Source: an uncultured SAR116 cluster alpha proteobacterium | Lineage (GTDB): Bacteria; Pseudomonadota; Alphaproteobacteria; Puniceispirillales; Marisalimonadaceae | Assembly: GCA_902593735.1 (NCBI GenBank) | Contig: CACJJL010000001.1 | Coordinates: forward strand, 143,388-207,387 | DNA length: 64,000 nt | Direction: 5' to 3' | Shown: piece by piece, positions 8,615 to 17,071 of the stretch | Numbering within the stretch: position 1 is the stretch's first letter | Layout: every line of letters starts with the position of its first letter | Position numbers and translations under genes: made by a program | The notes under the pieces: generated by a model | What the model saw: the letters and a program-made list of their open reading frames with translations, nothing else | What the model was told of the DNA's origin: nothing | Databases searched by the model: none

Positions 8615-9303
8615 TGAAAAAACTTCTTGAAATAAATGGACTAAAGTCATGGTATGGCTTAAGTCAAGCTCTCTTTGATGTGAATCTAGAAATAAATGAG
8701 GGTGAAGTTGTCGCCCTTCTTGGTAGAAATGGCATGGGCAAATCAACCACTATCAGATCAATTTGTGGTTTAATAAGTAGTTATGAGGGTGAGATAAAAT
8801 TTAAAAATATTTCAATCATAAATCATCCAAGTTATAAAATTGCTCAATTGGGTATCGGCCTTGTGCCAGAGGGTAGAAGAGCATTTACAAACTTGACTGT
8901 ATTGGAGAATCTTACAGCAACTGCAGTTGAAGGAGAATGGACTCAAGAAATGGTTTTTCATTTATTTCCAAAATTATCAGAAAGAAAATATCAAAGTGCT
9001 TCTACTTTATCCGGTGGTGAACAACAAATGCTTGTAATTGGGAGGGCATTAATGACAAATCCAGACTTACTCATTTTAGACGAAGCTACTGAAGGTTTGT
9101 CCCCAACTATAAGGTCAGAAATATGGAGAGTTATAACAATTTTAAAAAATAAGGGTGTTTCGATTTTAATAATTGATAAATCACTTAAACAACTCCAGGA
9201 TTTAGCTGATAAATTTTATATTTTAGAAAAAGGAAAAACAGTATGGAATGGTTTTTCAAATGATTTAACAAGCAAAATTGCTCAGAGATATTTAGGTGTT
9301 TAG
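8614..9303 (+). CDS. livF: Branched-chain amino acid ABC transporter ATP-binding protein LivF type
   Basis: Second ATPase of the Liv complex, 229 residues. Walker A is GRNGMGKST, the signature is LSGGEQQML, and Walker B is LLILDEATEGL. The LivF hallmark LVPEGRRAFTNLTVLENL is present. The usual switch region reads LIIDKSLKQL, so the conserved His of most LivF proteins is not evident. The start codon overlaps the livG stop by one base, indicating translational coupling. It ends the operon, tail-to-tail with the next minus-strand gene. Confidence 0.93.
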   Translation: MKKLLEINGLKSWYGLSQALFDVNLEINEGEVVALLGRNGMGKSTTIRSICGLISSYEGEIKFKNISIINHPSYKIAQLGIGLVPEGRRAFTNLTVLENLTATAVEGEWTQEMVFHLFPKLSERKYQSASTLSGGEQQMLVIGRALMTNPDLLILDEATEGLSPTIRSEIWRVITILKNKGVSILIIDKSLKQLQDLADKFYILEKGKTVWNGFSNDLTSKIAQRYLGV

Positions 9304-9606
9304 TTAGATATGATTATTGAAAGTATCTAGCATATTAATATCAGATTCACCTCCAACACCAGAAACAATTGCCCCCATTTCATTAAATTCTTTACTAACT
9401 TTAATCCAATTTTTTCTACCTTTTTCAAAGTGTGACTTTGAAATCCAATATTTTACAGTAAGAAAATTTGTGTCAGAAATGTCAACAGTTGTTTGTTTTA
9501 TAAGACCAACTTTCATTTGCTCATATGCTACTTGATTACTATGTAGCTTTATGGCTTTTTTTGCTGTTTGGTTTGGGCATTTAATAGTTACTACTCTTAC
9601 ATACAT
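9304..9606 (-). CDS. Small conserved-looking protein, possible dimeric alpha/beta-barrel type
   Basis: A 100-residue soluble protein. The pattern (MYVRVVTIKCPN strand, a helix of about 20 residues, a strand GLIKQTTVDISDTNFLTVKYW, another helix, terminal strand IVSGVGG) resembles the small dimeric alpha/beta barrels of the ABM/EthD group, but I see no diagnostic motif. Its stop abuts the livF stop directly. It lies downstream of the aminotransferase, which has another protein of similar size on its other side. Confidence 0.65.
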   Translation of the reverse strand: MYVRVVTIKCPNQTAKKAIKLHSNQVAYEQMKVGLIKQTTVDISDTNFLTVKYWISKSHFEKGRKNWIKVSKEFNEMGAIVSGVGGESDINMLDTFNNHI

Positions 9607-9653
9607 GAAATTATTTTCTATTGAAAGTTAGGATTATATTTAAATCCATCAAA

Positions 9654-11003
9654 TCAAAAGTTACAAACAGAATCAATAGCGATTTTGAGTTTTTCAGAAA
9701 TTTCATCAATCTCATTCTCATTAATAATAAACGGAGGTGCAATTAGAATATGATCGCCAATTTCTCCGTTTATTGTTCCCTGCATTGGATAGCAAATTAA
9801 TCCTTCGTCCAAAGCCTTCTTCTTAATTTTTCCTGCTACATTTAATTTTTTAGGAAAAGGCTCCTTTGTTGATCTGTCAGCTACAAGTTCTATAGCTCTG
9901 AATAAACCTCTACCTCTAATATCTCCAATAAATTGATTTTGGCCTAATGATCTTGTTAAGCTTTTTTGAAGTATGTTACCCTTTTCTCTTACTTTAGATG
10001 GATAATTATCATTTATTAATTTTCCTAAAACTGCATATGAAGCTGCACATGCTATAGGATGACCAAGATATGTGTGTCCATGTTGAAAAAATCCAGAACC
10101 ACTTTCTATCGCTTCATAGATATGATTTTGACATATCATAGCTCCAATTGGTTGATATCCTGCTCCCAAACCTTTAGCGATAGTAATAATGTCAGGAATA
10201 ACTGGTTCATCATCGCAAGCAAATAAAGATCCCGTTCTTCCCATACCACACATAACTTCATCTAAAATTAATAAAACATCGTATTTATTACAAATTTCTC
10301 TTATAAGCTTGAAATATCCTGGTACAGCTGTAAGAGCGCCTGCAGTTGCTCCAACAACTGTTTCGGCAATAAAAGCCATAACATTATCTTGGCCCAAATT
10401 TAAAATTTCATCTTCCAATTCTTTTGCAACTCTTTGTCCATAATCCCATTCAGTTTCGTCTGATCTTTTATTTCTATATAGGTAACAAGGTGAAATTAAG
10501 CTGGTTTCAATTAGTAAATCTTCAAAAAAATTTCTTCTCCAAATATTACCCCCAGATGCTAAAGCTCCAAGAGTGTTTCCATGATAACTTTGTCTTCTAG
10601 ATATAACTTTGTGTTTTTTTGGTTTTCCTATTTCAATAAAATATTGTTTTGCAAGTTTTATCGAGGCCTCTACTGCTTCAGAACCACTTGAAACAAGATA
10701 CACTTTATCTAGTCCAGATGGAGAAATTTCAGCTAACAAATTTGCTAGTTTTTCAGCAGGTTCGTTAGTAAAAAAAGATGTATGGGCATAAGCTAATTTT
10801 TCAGTTTGATTAATAATTGCGTCTTTTACAGTATTGTCAGAATGTCCTAAGCATGAAACTGCAGCACCACCTGATCCGTCAATATATTTTTTTCCATTAT
10901 TGTCCACTATATAACATCCTTCACCTTTAATAGCTGTGGGTAGATCATAATTTGAATGTCTTGGAAAAATATTACTACGTCTAATTTTGTTTTCTAAAAT
11001 GAT
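9654..11003 (-). CDS. Class III (PLP-dependent) aminotransferase, probable ATT/ATC start
   Basis: Fold-type I aminotransferase of the omega-amino acid/acetylornithine group. The cofactor site LILDEVMCGMGRTG is present and the Schiff-base lysine lies in ITIAKGLGAGYQPIGA. The family N-terminus (SNIFPRHSNYDLPTAIKGEG then GCYIVDNNGKKYIDG) is encoded in frame upstream of the first canonical start, a GTG at 10907. Between that GTG and the preceding in-frame stop there is no ATG, GTG or TTG. I therefore extend the gene to the ATC/ATT at 11003/11000, which has GGAG just upstream and overlaps the stop of the preceding gene. Relatives act on beta-alanine, taurine, GABA or similar; the substrate is unknown. 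Confidence 0.88.
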   Translation of the reverse strand: MILENKIRRSNIFPRHSNYDLPTAIKGEGCYIVDNNGKKYIDGSGGAAVSCLGHSDNTVKDAIINQTEKLAYAHTSFFTNEPAEKLANLLAEISPSGLDKVYLVSSGSEAVEASIKLAKQYFIEIGKPKKHKVISRRQSYHGNTLGALASGGNIWRRNFFEDLLIETSLISPCYLYRNKRSDETEWDYGQRVAKELEDEILNLGQDNVMAFIAETVVGATAGALTAVPGYFKLIREICNKYDVLLILDEVMCGMGRTGSLFACDDEPVIPDIITIAKGLGAGYQPIGAMICQNHIYEAIESGSGFFQHGHTYLGHPIACAASYAVLGKLINDNYPSKVREKGNILQKSLTRSLGQNQFIGDIRGRGLFRAIELVADRSTKEPFPKKLNVAGKIKKKALDEGLICYPMQGTINGEIGDHILIAPPFIINENEIDEISEKLKIAIDSVCNF

Positions 11004-11299
11004 GTTTCTCCAAAATCTTGAGTAACTCCACCAACAAAGTGGATTGTTTTAGGTGATAAGGTTTTGACATATTTAGCTATATTTTCGTCAATTAACTTAT
11101 CAATTTTTTTCATTGATTCAGCATCAGGAAACTCCCATAAAACCACACTTACGTTGGGTGTTTGCGGATTTTTCATAGCTCTAAACCTAACTCCTTTTAC
11201 TTGTTGAAGTAAATTAGGCCATCTAGTTTCAAGTATTGATTCGAATAATTCACAATCTTCAGTAGATGAGAAGGTTCTTACAAAAATTTTTATTAACAT
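10994..11299 (-). CDS. Small protein, possible dimeric alpha/beta-barrel type
   Basis: A 101-residue soluble protein with strand-helix-strand-strand-helix-strand order (IKIFVRTF, helix with FESILETRW, VRFRAMK, SVVLWEFPDAESM, helix, IHFVGG), suggesting an ABM-like ferredoxin fold. No catalytic residues can be assigned. It is upstream of and overlaps the aminotransferase, so the two are likely translated together. Confidence 0.65.
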   Translation of the reverse strand: MLIKIFVRTFSSTEDCELFESILETRWPNLLQQVKGVRFRAMKNPQTPNVSVVLWEFPDAESMKKIDKLIDENIAKYVKTLSPKTIHFVGGVTQDFGETSF

Positions 11300-11635
11300 T
11301 GTCTCTCCAGACTAAAAAACATCTTAAATTTATTACAATTTTAAGTTTTGTATATTATGTTAGTTTTTGCAAATAATATAAATTTTTGGTAAGAAATTGA
11401 TGTTCCATATAGCATTTAGAAAGATGTTTTTTTCAGAGCTTTTAAAATGGCTTTGAAAGTAGGAATCATTTTGGCAATAATTAATCATGGGGATCATATT
11501 TTTTAGGAACGATGTCAGTAACAAATTGGACTAAAATCTTAATTACTTCTTGTGTACCCTTTTGTATTTCAACTGTTTTCTCTGTACTTACAATTAAAAA
11601 AGAGCAGTTAACAGTTAGATGAAAATAATTTGATA
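11300..11635. other. Gene-poor stretch upstream of the DUF3108 gene
   Basis: No confident gene. A minus-strand frame is open from beyond 11635 down to a stop at 11481-11483 and ends with a protein-like peptide (FVTDIVPKKYDPHD), but it has no ATG, GTG or TTG and runs into the antisense of the next gene. It may be a decayed remnant. Promoters for the divergent flanking genes are expected here; I cannot place them convincingly. Confidence 0.4.
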
Positions 11636-12418
11636 ATGAATAAATTTTTAAATGTTCTAATTTTTTTAATAATCTTTTCCTTACTTAATTTTTCAGCAAG
11701 TTCCAAACAAGAAAATTATTATTATGAGGTTCAATTTGGAAATTTAATTGTTGGTAAAGCAGAAGTTTTGTTTAGATCAACGTCTCAAAATTTAAATATT
11801 GATATTAAATCACAAACTGCTGGAATTTTAGACGTATTATATGAGTACAATGGCGTATTAAAATCGTCATCAATAAAAAATAAAGGTACTTGGTTACCAA
11901 ATAAATTTTCAGCTGGTGGAGTGTTTAATAAGAAAAAGCGGACTTCAGATATTACATGGGTCAATGATTATAAAACTGTAAGTTATGTTAATGTTCCTAC
12001 TATAGATCTTAAAAAATACCATAAAGTTCAAAAGTCAAGTTTGATTAATGTAATTGATCCAATAACAGCCTTTATGAGAGTTATTGAAAAAATTAATGAA
12101 GAATATGCTTGTGACCAAAACTTCAAAGTTTTCGACGGCAGAAGGCGATATGATTTGGAAATTAAAACAATTGGAAATAGCACAATTGATAATGACAGAC
12201 CTAAATCATACAAAGGCGATGTGCTGATATGTGGATTGAGAGTTTTCCCAATAGGTGGTCATAGACTAAAAACAAAATGGAAACCAAGTGAAGATAAGAT
12301 TTCTGATGTCAAAGTATTTTTTGGTAAAAATCATAATAAAGATTATGTGCCTGTTAGAGTTCAGATAGAGAGATGGTTTGGAACAGTTGTTATACGTCTT
12401 ATCCAAAAGACCCTTTAG
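11636..12418 (+). CDS. Secreted DUF3108-family protein
   Basis: An exported protein of about 260 residues. The N-terminus is a signal peptide (FLNVLIFLIIFSLLNFSASS). The mature part begins YYYEVQFGNLIVGKAEV and continues with the DUF3108 pattern of beta strands around KSQTAGILDVLYEYNG. DUF3108 proteins are periplasmic or lipid-facing beta-rich proteins of unknown function. I take the ATG at 11636 rather than the TTG two codons upstream. It is followed by the AroE-like gene after 3 bases. Confidence 0.8.
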   Translation: MNKFLNVLIFLIIFSLLNFSASSKQENYYYEVQFGNLIVGKAEVLFRSTSQNLNIDIKSQTAGILDVLYEYNGVLKSSSIKNKGTWLPNKFSAGGVFNKKKRTSDITWVNDYKTVSYVNVPTIDLKKYHKVQKSSLINVIDPITAFMRVIEKINEEYACDQNFKVFDGRRRYDLEIKTIGNSTIDNDRPKSYKGDVLICGLRVFPIGGHRLKTKWKPSEDKISDVKVFFGKNHNKDYVPVRVQIERWFGTVVIRLIQKTL

Positions 12419-12421
12419 ATT

Positions 12422-13273
12422 ATGAAAATTGGATTAATAGGTAACAATATTTCATGCTCAAATGCTCCCGATATTCATATCCGTCTTGCAAAAATATTTC
12501 AAATCCCCTTAGAATACTTATTGTTTGATTTGAAAGATAAAGGAGAAAATTATTTTGTAGTTTTGTTAGAAGAATTAAGAGTTGCAGGGTTCAAAGGGGT
12601 GAATATTACATTCCCTTTTAAAGAAAAAGTAATCAAGCATGTAGATAATTTATCTAAGAACTCAAGAAATGTTGGATCAGCAAATACACTTATATTCAGA
12701 AAAAAAATTTCAGCTCAGAATCCTGATTATACAGGTTTTTTGAAAACTTATAATTTTCACTTTGGTAAAAATACTCCAGGAAAAATTCTAGTGTTAGGTG
12801 CTGGTGGGGTAAGTAGGGCAGTCACTTTTGCTTTAGCTTCTTTAGGTGTAGAAAAGATTTTTTTAATTGATAAAGATAAACTTAAAGCCGGCAACTTATC
12901 CAGAGATTTAAGTCTTTTAAATATAAATTGTGTTGTAACAAAACCTGATCAAATAGAAAAAATTATATCCAGTTTTGATGGTATAATTAACTGCACGCCA
13001 GTTGGTCATTATGATTTTCCAGGATGTCCATTAGGAAATCTAATGCCAAACAAGAAACAGTGGATTTTTGATGTAGTGTACACTCCAGCTAAGACCGATT
13101 TCATTATCAAAGGTGAAGAAGTTGGAGCAAAAATTATTTCAGGCATTGACCTTTTTATTTTTCAAGCAATAGACGCTTTTTTATATTTTGCTGAAAACAA
13201 AGAAAACAATCACGATCTTACGAATCATATACATAAGTTAAGAAAACATTATTTCGATAAGCTATATATTTGA
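12422..13273 (+). CDS. Shikimate dehydrogenase family protein (AroE-like)
   Basis: NADP-dependent dehydrogenase of the AroE/quinate dehydrogenase family. The catalytic lysine lies in NITFPFKEKV (about residues 60-69), NVGSANTLIF corresponds to the GAxNT substrate motif, and VLGAGGVSRAVTFAL is the nucleotide-binding loop. The usual N-terminal SxS substrate motif reads SCSNAPDIH and NTDxxGF reads NPDYTGF, so the substrate-binding residues are mostly kept but altered around. It may be true AroE or a related shikimate/quinate enzyme. The 283-residue length is normal. It is convergent with the CoA-transferase. Confidence 0.85.
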   Translation: MKIGLIGNNISCSNAPDIHIRLAKIFQIPLEYLLFDLKDKGENYFVVLLEELRVAGFKGVNITFPFKEKVIKHVDNLSKNSRNVGSANTLIFRKKISAQNPDYTGFLKTYNFHFGKNTPGKILVLGAGGVSRAVTFALASLGVEKIFLIDKDKLKAGNLSRDLSLLNINCVVTKPDQIEKIISSFDGIINCTPVGHYDFPGCPLGNLMPNKKQWIFDVVYTPAKTDFIIKGEEVGAKIISGIDLFIFQAIDAFLYFAENKENNHDLTNHIHKLRKHYFDKLYI

Positions 13274-13274
13274 A

Positions 13275-14483
13275 TTAAGACTTGTTTTCAAAAATAATTT
13301 CATTTTCAAAAAGTCTATTAATTCCATCTTCTGTATAACCATTTTCTCTTAAGACTTCTCTTGTATGTTCCCCAATAACAGGTGGTTTATGTTTAACGCC
13401 AACAACTTTAGATCTACTAAACTTTATTGGTGAAGAAACGCCTTTGTAATCCTCTTTTGAGATAGTCATTTCTCTTTCTTTTGTTTGAGGATGATTTAAA
13501 GCTTCCTCTATATTCCTTACTGGCCCTGCAGGAACTCCTGCTGACAATAGTTTTTCTGAAAATTCAACTCCATCTACATTACTAAGAGCGTCTTCTAAAT
13601 ATTTGGTTAGTTCTATTCTGTTTTTTACTCTATCACCATTAGTTAAAAATCTTTCATCTTTTGCAAGATGGTCTAAATCTAGAGCTTTACAGAGTCTAAT
13701 AAAACCAGCATCGTTTCCAATTCCCATAAAAATCTCATTAGTTGCTGTTTTGAATTTATCATAAGGGGAAATATTTGGGTGGGCATTTCCAGTAGCTTTA
13801 CCTGGTTTTTTTGATAAAAAATAATTGCCAGTATGTGGATGCATTAATGCAAGTGCTGAATCATAAAGAGACATATCCAAAAACTGACCTAAGCCAGATT
13901 TTTCTCTTTCTTGCAGTGCCATTAAAATTCCTATTGTTGAATAAAGTCCAGTTCCCATATCTACTACAGGAGCACCAATTCTTACATCGCCTCCGTCAGC
14001 ATGACCATTTACTGACATCATACCAGTCATAGCTTGAACTATAGCATCATAGCCTGGTGCGCCACCAAGTGGACCTTTAGCTCCAAATCCTGAAATTCTA
14101 CAGTGAATTAATTTAGGAAATTTTTCTCTTAAAACTTCTTCATAACCCAAACCCCATTTTTCCATTGTACCAGTTTTGAAGTTTTCAATAACTATATCTG
14201 AATTTTTTAGTAGTTCTAAAATTATTTCCTTACCTTCTTGTTTGGTAAGATCGATTGCTATAGATTTCTTATTCCTATTTACGTTTATAAAATATGAAGC
14301 CATATCGTTTATAAAAGGTGGTCCCCAAGCTCTAACTTCATCACCAATCTTTGACTCTATCTTAATCACCTCAGCTCCGTGATCTGCAAGTATTTGCGTA
14401 GCGTATGGTCCTCCAAGAACTCTTGTAAGGTCTAAAATCTTAATCCCATCTAATGCATGTTTATTTTTATTTTTTTCTATCAT
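13275..14483 (-). CDS. CaiB/BaiF family (class III) CoA-transferase
   Basis: Family III CoA-transferase, 402 residues. The opening DLTRVLGGPYATQILADHGA followed by EVIKIE is diagnostic, and GAPVVDMGTGLYSTIGIL is another conserved block. These enzymes move CoA between carboxylic acids through an aspartyl intermediate. It is the last gene of the minus-strand operon that starts with isovaleryl-CoA dehydrogenase, 18 bases after an acyl-CoA dehydrogenase. That suggests it activates a short-chain acid entering the same pathway. The substrate pair is unknown. Confidence 0.9.
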   Translation of the reverse strand: MIEKNKNKHALDGIKILDLTRVLGGPYATQILADHGAEVIKIESKIGDEVRAWGPPFINDMASYFINVNRNKKSIAIDLTKQEGKEIILELLKNSDIVIENFKTGTMEKWGLGYEEVLREKFPKLIHCRISGFGAKGPLGGAPGYDAIVQAMTGMMSVNGHADGGDVRIGAPVVDMGTGLYSTIGILMALQEREKSGLGQFLDMSLYDSALALMHPHTGNYFLSKKPGKATGNAHPNISPYDKFKTATNEIFMGIGNDAGFIRLCKALDLDHLAKDERFLTNGDRVKNRIELTKYLEDALSNVDGVEFSEKLLSAGVPAGPVRNIEEALNHPQTKEREMTISKEDYKGVSSPIKFSRSKVVGVKHKPPVIGEHTREVLRENGYTEDGINRLFENEIIFENKS

Positions 14484-14501
14484 TATATTACTTTCTAACT
14501 G

Positions 14502-15668
14502 TTAATAAGATTTTGGTAGTCCAAGAACACGTTCAGAAATATAATTTAAGATCATTTGGGCGCTAACAGGAGCTAATTTTGGGATAAAAGATTCTCTCAA
14601 CAACCTTTCAACATGATATTCTTTAGCATATCCCATTCCACCCAAAGTTACGACTGCTTGAGTGGCTGCTTTAAAGCCAGCTTCAGCTGCAAAATATTTA
14701 GCCGCGTTAGCTAATCCTCCTGCGTTTTCACCTTTATCGTATTGATAAGCTGCTTTTGCAATTAGTAGTTCCGCAGCTTCTAATTCAATCCAATTTTCTG
14801 CTAATGGGTGTTGAATACTTTGATTTTTCCCAATAGGTCTATTAAAAACTATTCTTTGATTTGCGTATTTAACTGCTCTTGACAATGCATTTTTACCTAT
14901 TCCTAGAGCTTCTGCGGCAATAAGAATTCTCTCAGGGTTAAGGCTGTCTAGAATATATTTAAATCCCTTACCTTCTTCACCAATTCTGTCAAATTCAGGT
15001 ACTTCAAGATTATCTATAAATATTTGGTTACTATCAACTGCTGCTCTGCCCATTTTGGAGATTTCTCTTACTTCTATTTTTTCTCTATCTAAATTTGTAT
15101 AAAACAAAGTTAAACCGTCAGTATTTTTTTTACATTCTTCAATGGGACTTGTTCGGGCTAATAAAAGTATTTTGTCAGCTATTTTAGCAGTAGATGTCCA
15201 AATTTTCTGACCATTAACCAAATATCCATCGTTTATTTTTTTTGCAAATGTTTTTAATCTACCAGTATCTAAACCTGCATCTGGTTCAGTGACACCGAAG
15301 CAAGTTTTTTCTTTTCCTAATATCAATGGTGGTAACCACTTGTCTTTTTGTTCTTTAGTTCCATATACTACAATGGGATGTGGTCCAAAAATATTAATAT
15401 GTATTGAAGATGCGGCAGCCATGCCGCCACCTGTTTCTGAAATTTTTTGCATAAAAATTGATGCCTCACTCACACCTAAATCACTTCCTCCAAACTCTTT
15501 AGGCATACAAATGCCTAACCAACCTCCGTTTGCTACCTCTTCGTAAAACTTTTGGGGGAATTGACTTTCTTTATCGCATTGAAGCCAATATTCATCATTG
15601 TAGTTTTTCATAATATTATTGACGGAATCAATAATAGATAACTGAGTTTGATTTAGATTGAATTCCAT
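14502..15668 (-). CDS. Acyl-CoA dehydrogenase family protein
   Basis: FAD-dependent acyl-CoA dehydrogenase, 388 residues. FGVTEPDAGLDTGRLKTFA marks the flavin/substrate region and the C-terminal domain includes VTLGGMGYAKEYHVERLLRE. It is distinct from the isovaleryl-CoA dehydrogenase at the head of the same operon. The gene lies between the AhpD-like gene (4 bases) and the CoA-transferase, so it probably oxidises the CoA ester made by the latter. The exact substrate is not readable. Confidence 0.9.
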   Translation of the reverse strand: MEFNLNQTQLSIIDSVNNIMKNYNDEYWLQCDKESQFPQKFYEEVANGGWLGICMPKEFGGSDLGVSEASIFMQKISETGGGMAAASSIHINIFGPHPIVVYGTKEQKDKWLPPLILGKEKTCFGVTEPDAGLDTGRLKTFAKKINDGYLVNGQKIWTSTAKIADKILLLARTSPIEECKKNTDGLTLFYTNLDREKIEVREISKMGRAAVDSNQIFIDNLEVPEFDRIGEEGKGFKYILDSLNPERILIAAEALGIGKNALSRAVKYANQRIVFNRPIGKNQSIQHPLAENWIELEAAELLIAKAAYQYDKGENAGGLANAAKYFAAEAGFKAATQAVVTLGGMGYAKEYHVERLLRESFIPKLAPVSAQMILNYISERVLGLPKSY

Positions 15669-15672
15669 AAAC

Positions 15673-16269
15673 TTATCTTGCTAAATTATGATAATTATTA
15701 TTTGGTTCCATTTCGGTTGCCGAAGCTAGTCTGTTGGTCATGTTAAACAAACCAACAATTGCACTAATGTCCCAAATATCTCTATCTGTATATCCAACAT
15801 CCCTTAATTTTTTTCTATCATTTTCACCAATTTCAGATGGGTCTTTCGTTAATTTTTTTGTAAAATTTAGTAATTCCTCTTGTTTTTTTGGCAATTCTGC
15901 AGATTTGAAGTTTGCTGCTATTCGTTCTCCTAATTGAGGGTCATTTGATAATTCTCTAACTGCAGATCCATGAGCTACTAAACAATAAAAGCAATGATTT
16001 TCTGAAGAAACCGTAACGGCAATCATTTCTCTTTCCAATTTTGTTAAACCAGACTCACCTAACATCAAAGCATTATATAATTTTGTAAAACCTTCAAATT
16101 GTTTTGGAAATTTTGCAAAAGCAGCAAGAACATTTGGAATAAAGCCCAGTTTTTGTTGAACAATTTCTAAGTAGTTCTTTACTTGATCTTCTCCGTCTTT
16201 AGTGCCTTCATAATCCAGATCTAATTTAGTTAAATTACCCTTTTGGCCTTGTTTTGTAATCGTTGCCAT
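15673..16269 (-). CDS. Carboxymuconolactone decarboxylase/AhpD-like peroxidase-related protein
   Basis: A 198-residue helical protein of the AhpD-like group. The redox motif is ENHCFYCLVAHGSAVREL: CxxC followed by His, as in alkylhydroperoxidase-type members. It could act as a peroxide-reducing thiol protein. It is directly between the enoyl-CoA hydratase (one base away) and the acyl-CoA dehydrogenase, whose oxidase side reaction makes H2O2. That link is inference. Confidence 0.85.
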   Translation of the reverse strand: MATITKQGQKGNLTKLDLDYEGTKDGEDQVKNYLEIVQQKLGFIPNVLAAFAKFPKQFEGFTKLYNALMLGESGLTKLEREMIAVTVSSENHCFYCLVAHGSAVRELSNDPQLGERIAANFKSAELPKKQEELLNFTKKLTKDPSEIGENDRKKLRDVGYTDRDIWDISAIVGLFNMTNRLASATEMEPNNNYHNLAR

Positions 16270-17067
16270 TTACTTCTCCATTAACCAATTTGGTTTTCTC
16301 TTCTCAAAAAAAGCATTAATTCCTTCTATTGACTCAGGATTTTCCCATACATCTGCGAGAGCTTCAACAGTAAATCGAATTGTATTTTCATCTATTTTTA
16401 CAGATAAATTTCTTACTAGTTTTTTTGAAGCAGATAACGCAGCAGGCGCATTTTTTAAAAAGGGTAAAATTTCGTTTGTTACAGTATCATCTATTTTATC
16501 ACTCGTAGTAAAAGATTTTATTAAACCAATTTTTTGTCCTTCTTGAGGAGAAAATGTGCGGGCACTGGTAAACATGTCTATGGCATTGCTTGATCCAACT
16601 TTCAAAACCACATATGGACTAATTGTTGCTGGAATTAAGCCAAGCTTTGCCTCTGTAAGTGCTAATTTTATGTTATCTAAAGATACTGCTATATCACATA
16701 TAGATATAATCCCAATACCACCCCCAAAAGCATTTCCTTCAACTTTTGCAATCAAAGGTTTTGGAAAATTATACATTTTAAAAAGAAGCATTGCTAATTT
16801 TTTAGCTTCTTTAATTCTAGTTGATCTATCAGAAAAAATTTGTTTTTTCATCCAATCTAAATCTCCTCCAGCACAAAAAGATTTTCCATTAGCTGACAAA
16901 ATTAACACTCTAGTATTTTCATCTTTTGATAGATTTTCAAAAGCATCACTTAATTCTTCAATCATTGTTGGTGATAAAGCATTATGTTTATCAGGTTGAT
17001 TTAAAATAATGTGAGATACTCCGCCCTTGTTCTGTAAAATTATCGATTTTTTTTTAATTTTAGTCAT
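16270..17067 (-). CDS. liuC: Enoyl-CoA hydratase, probable methylglutaconyl-CoA hydratase
   Basis: Crotonase-fold enzyme, 265 residues. The oxyanion-hole segments are SFCAGGDLDWMKK and GNAFGGGIG, and TEAKLGLIPATISPYVV is the stretch typical of methylglutaconyl-CoA hydratases. Together with the HMG-CoA lyase and methylcrotonyl-CoA carboxylase next to it, this supports the hydratase step of leucine degradation. It follows the lyase gene by 4 bases. Confidence 0.88.
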   Translation of the reverse strand: MTKIKKKSIILQNKGGVSHIILNQPDKHNALSPTMIEELSDAFENLSKDENTRVLILSANGKSFCAGGDLDWMKKQIFSDRSTRIKEAKKLAMLLFKMYNFPKPLIAKVEGNAFGGGIGIISICDIAVSLDNIKLALTEAKLGLIPATISPYVVLKVGSSNAIDMFTSARTFSPQEGQKIGLIKSFTTSDKIDDTVTNEILPFLKNAPAALSASKKLVRNLSVKIDENTIRFTVEALADVWENPESIEGINAFFEKRKPNWLMEK

Positions 17068-17071
17068 GGTT

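Noticed and set aside
4783..9303. Urea transporter (UrtABCDE) instead of Liv
   Set aside because: No urease genes nearby, and the permeases and ATPases have Liv-like lengths. The substrate is still not proven.
11481..11635. Minus-strand open frame with protein-like C-terminus (FVTDIVPKKYDPHD)
   Set aside because: No ATG, GTG or TTG in frame, no ribosome binding site, and it continues antisense into the DUF3108 gene. Kept only as a possible remnant.
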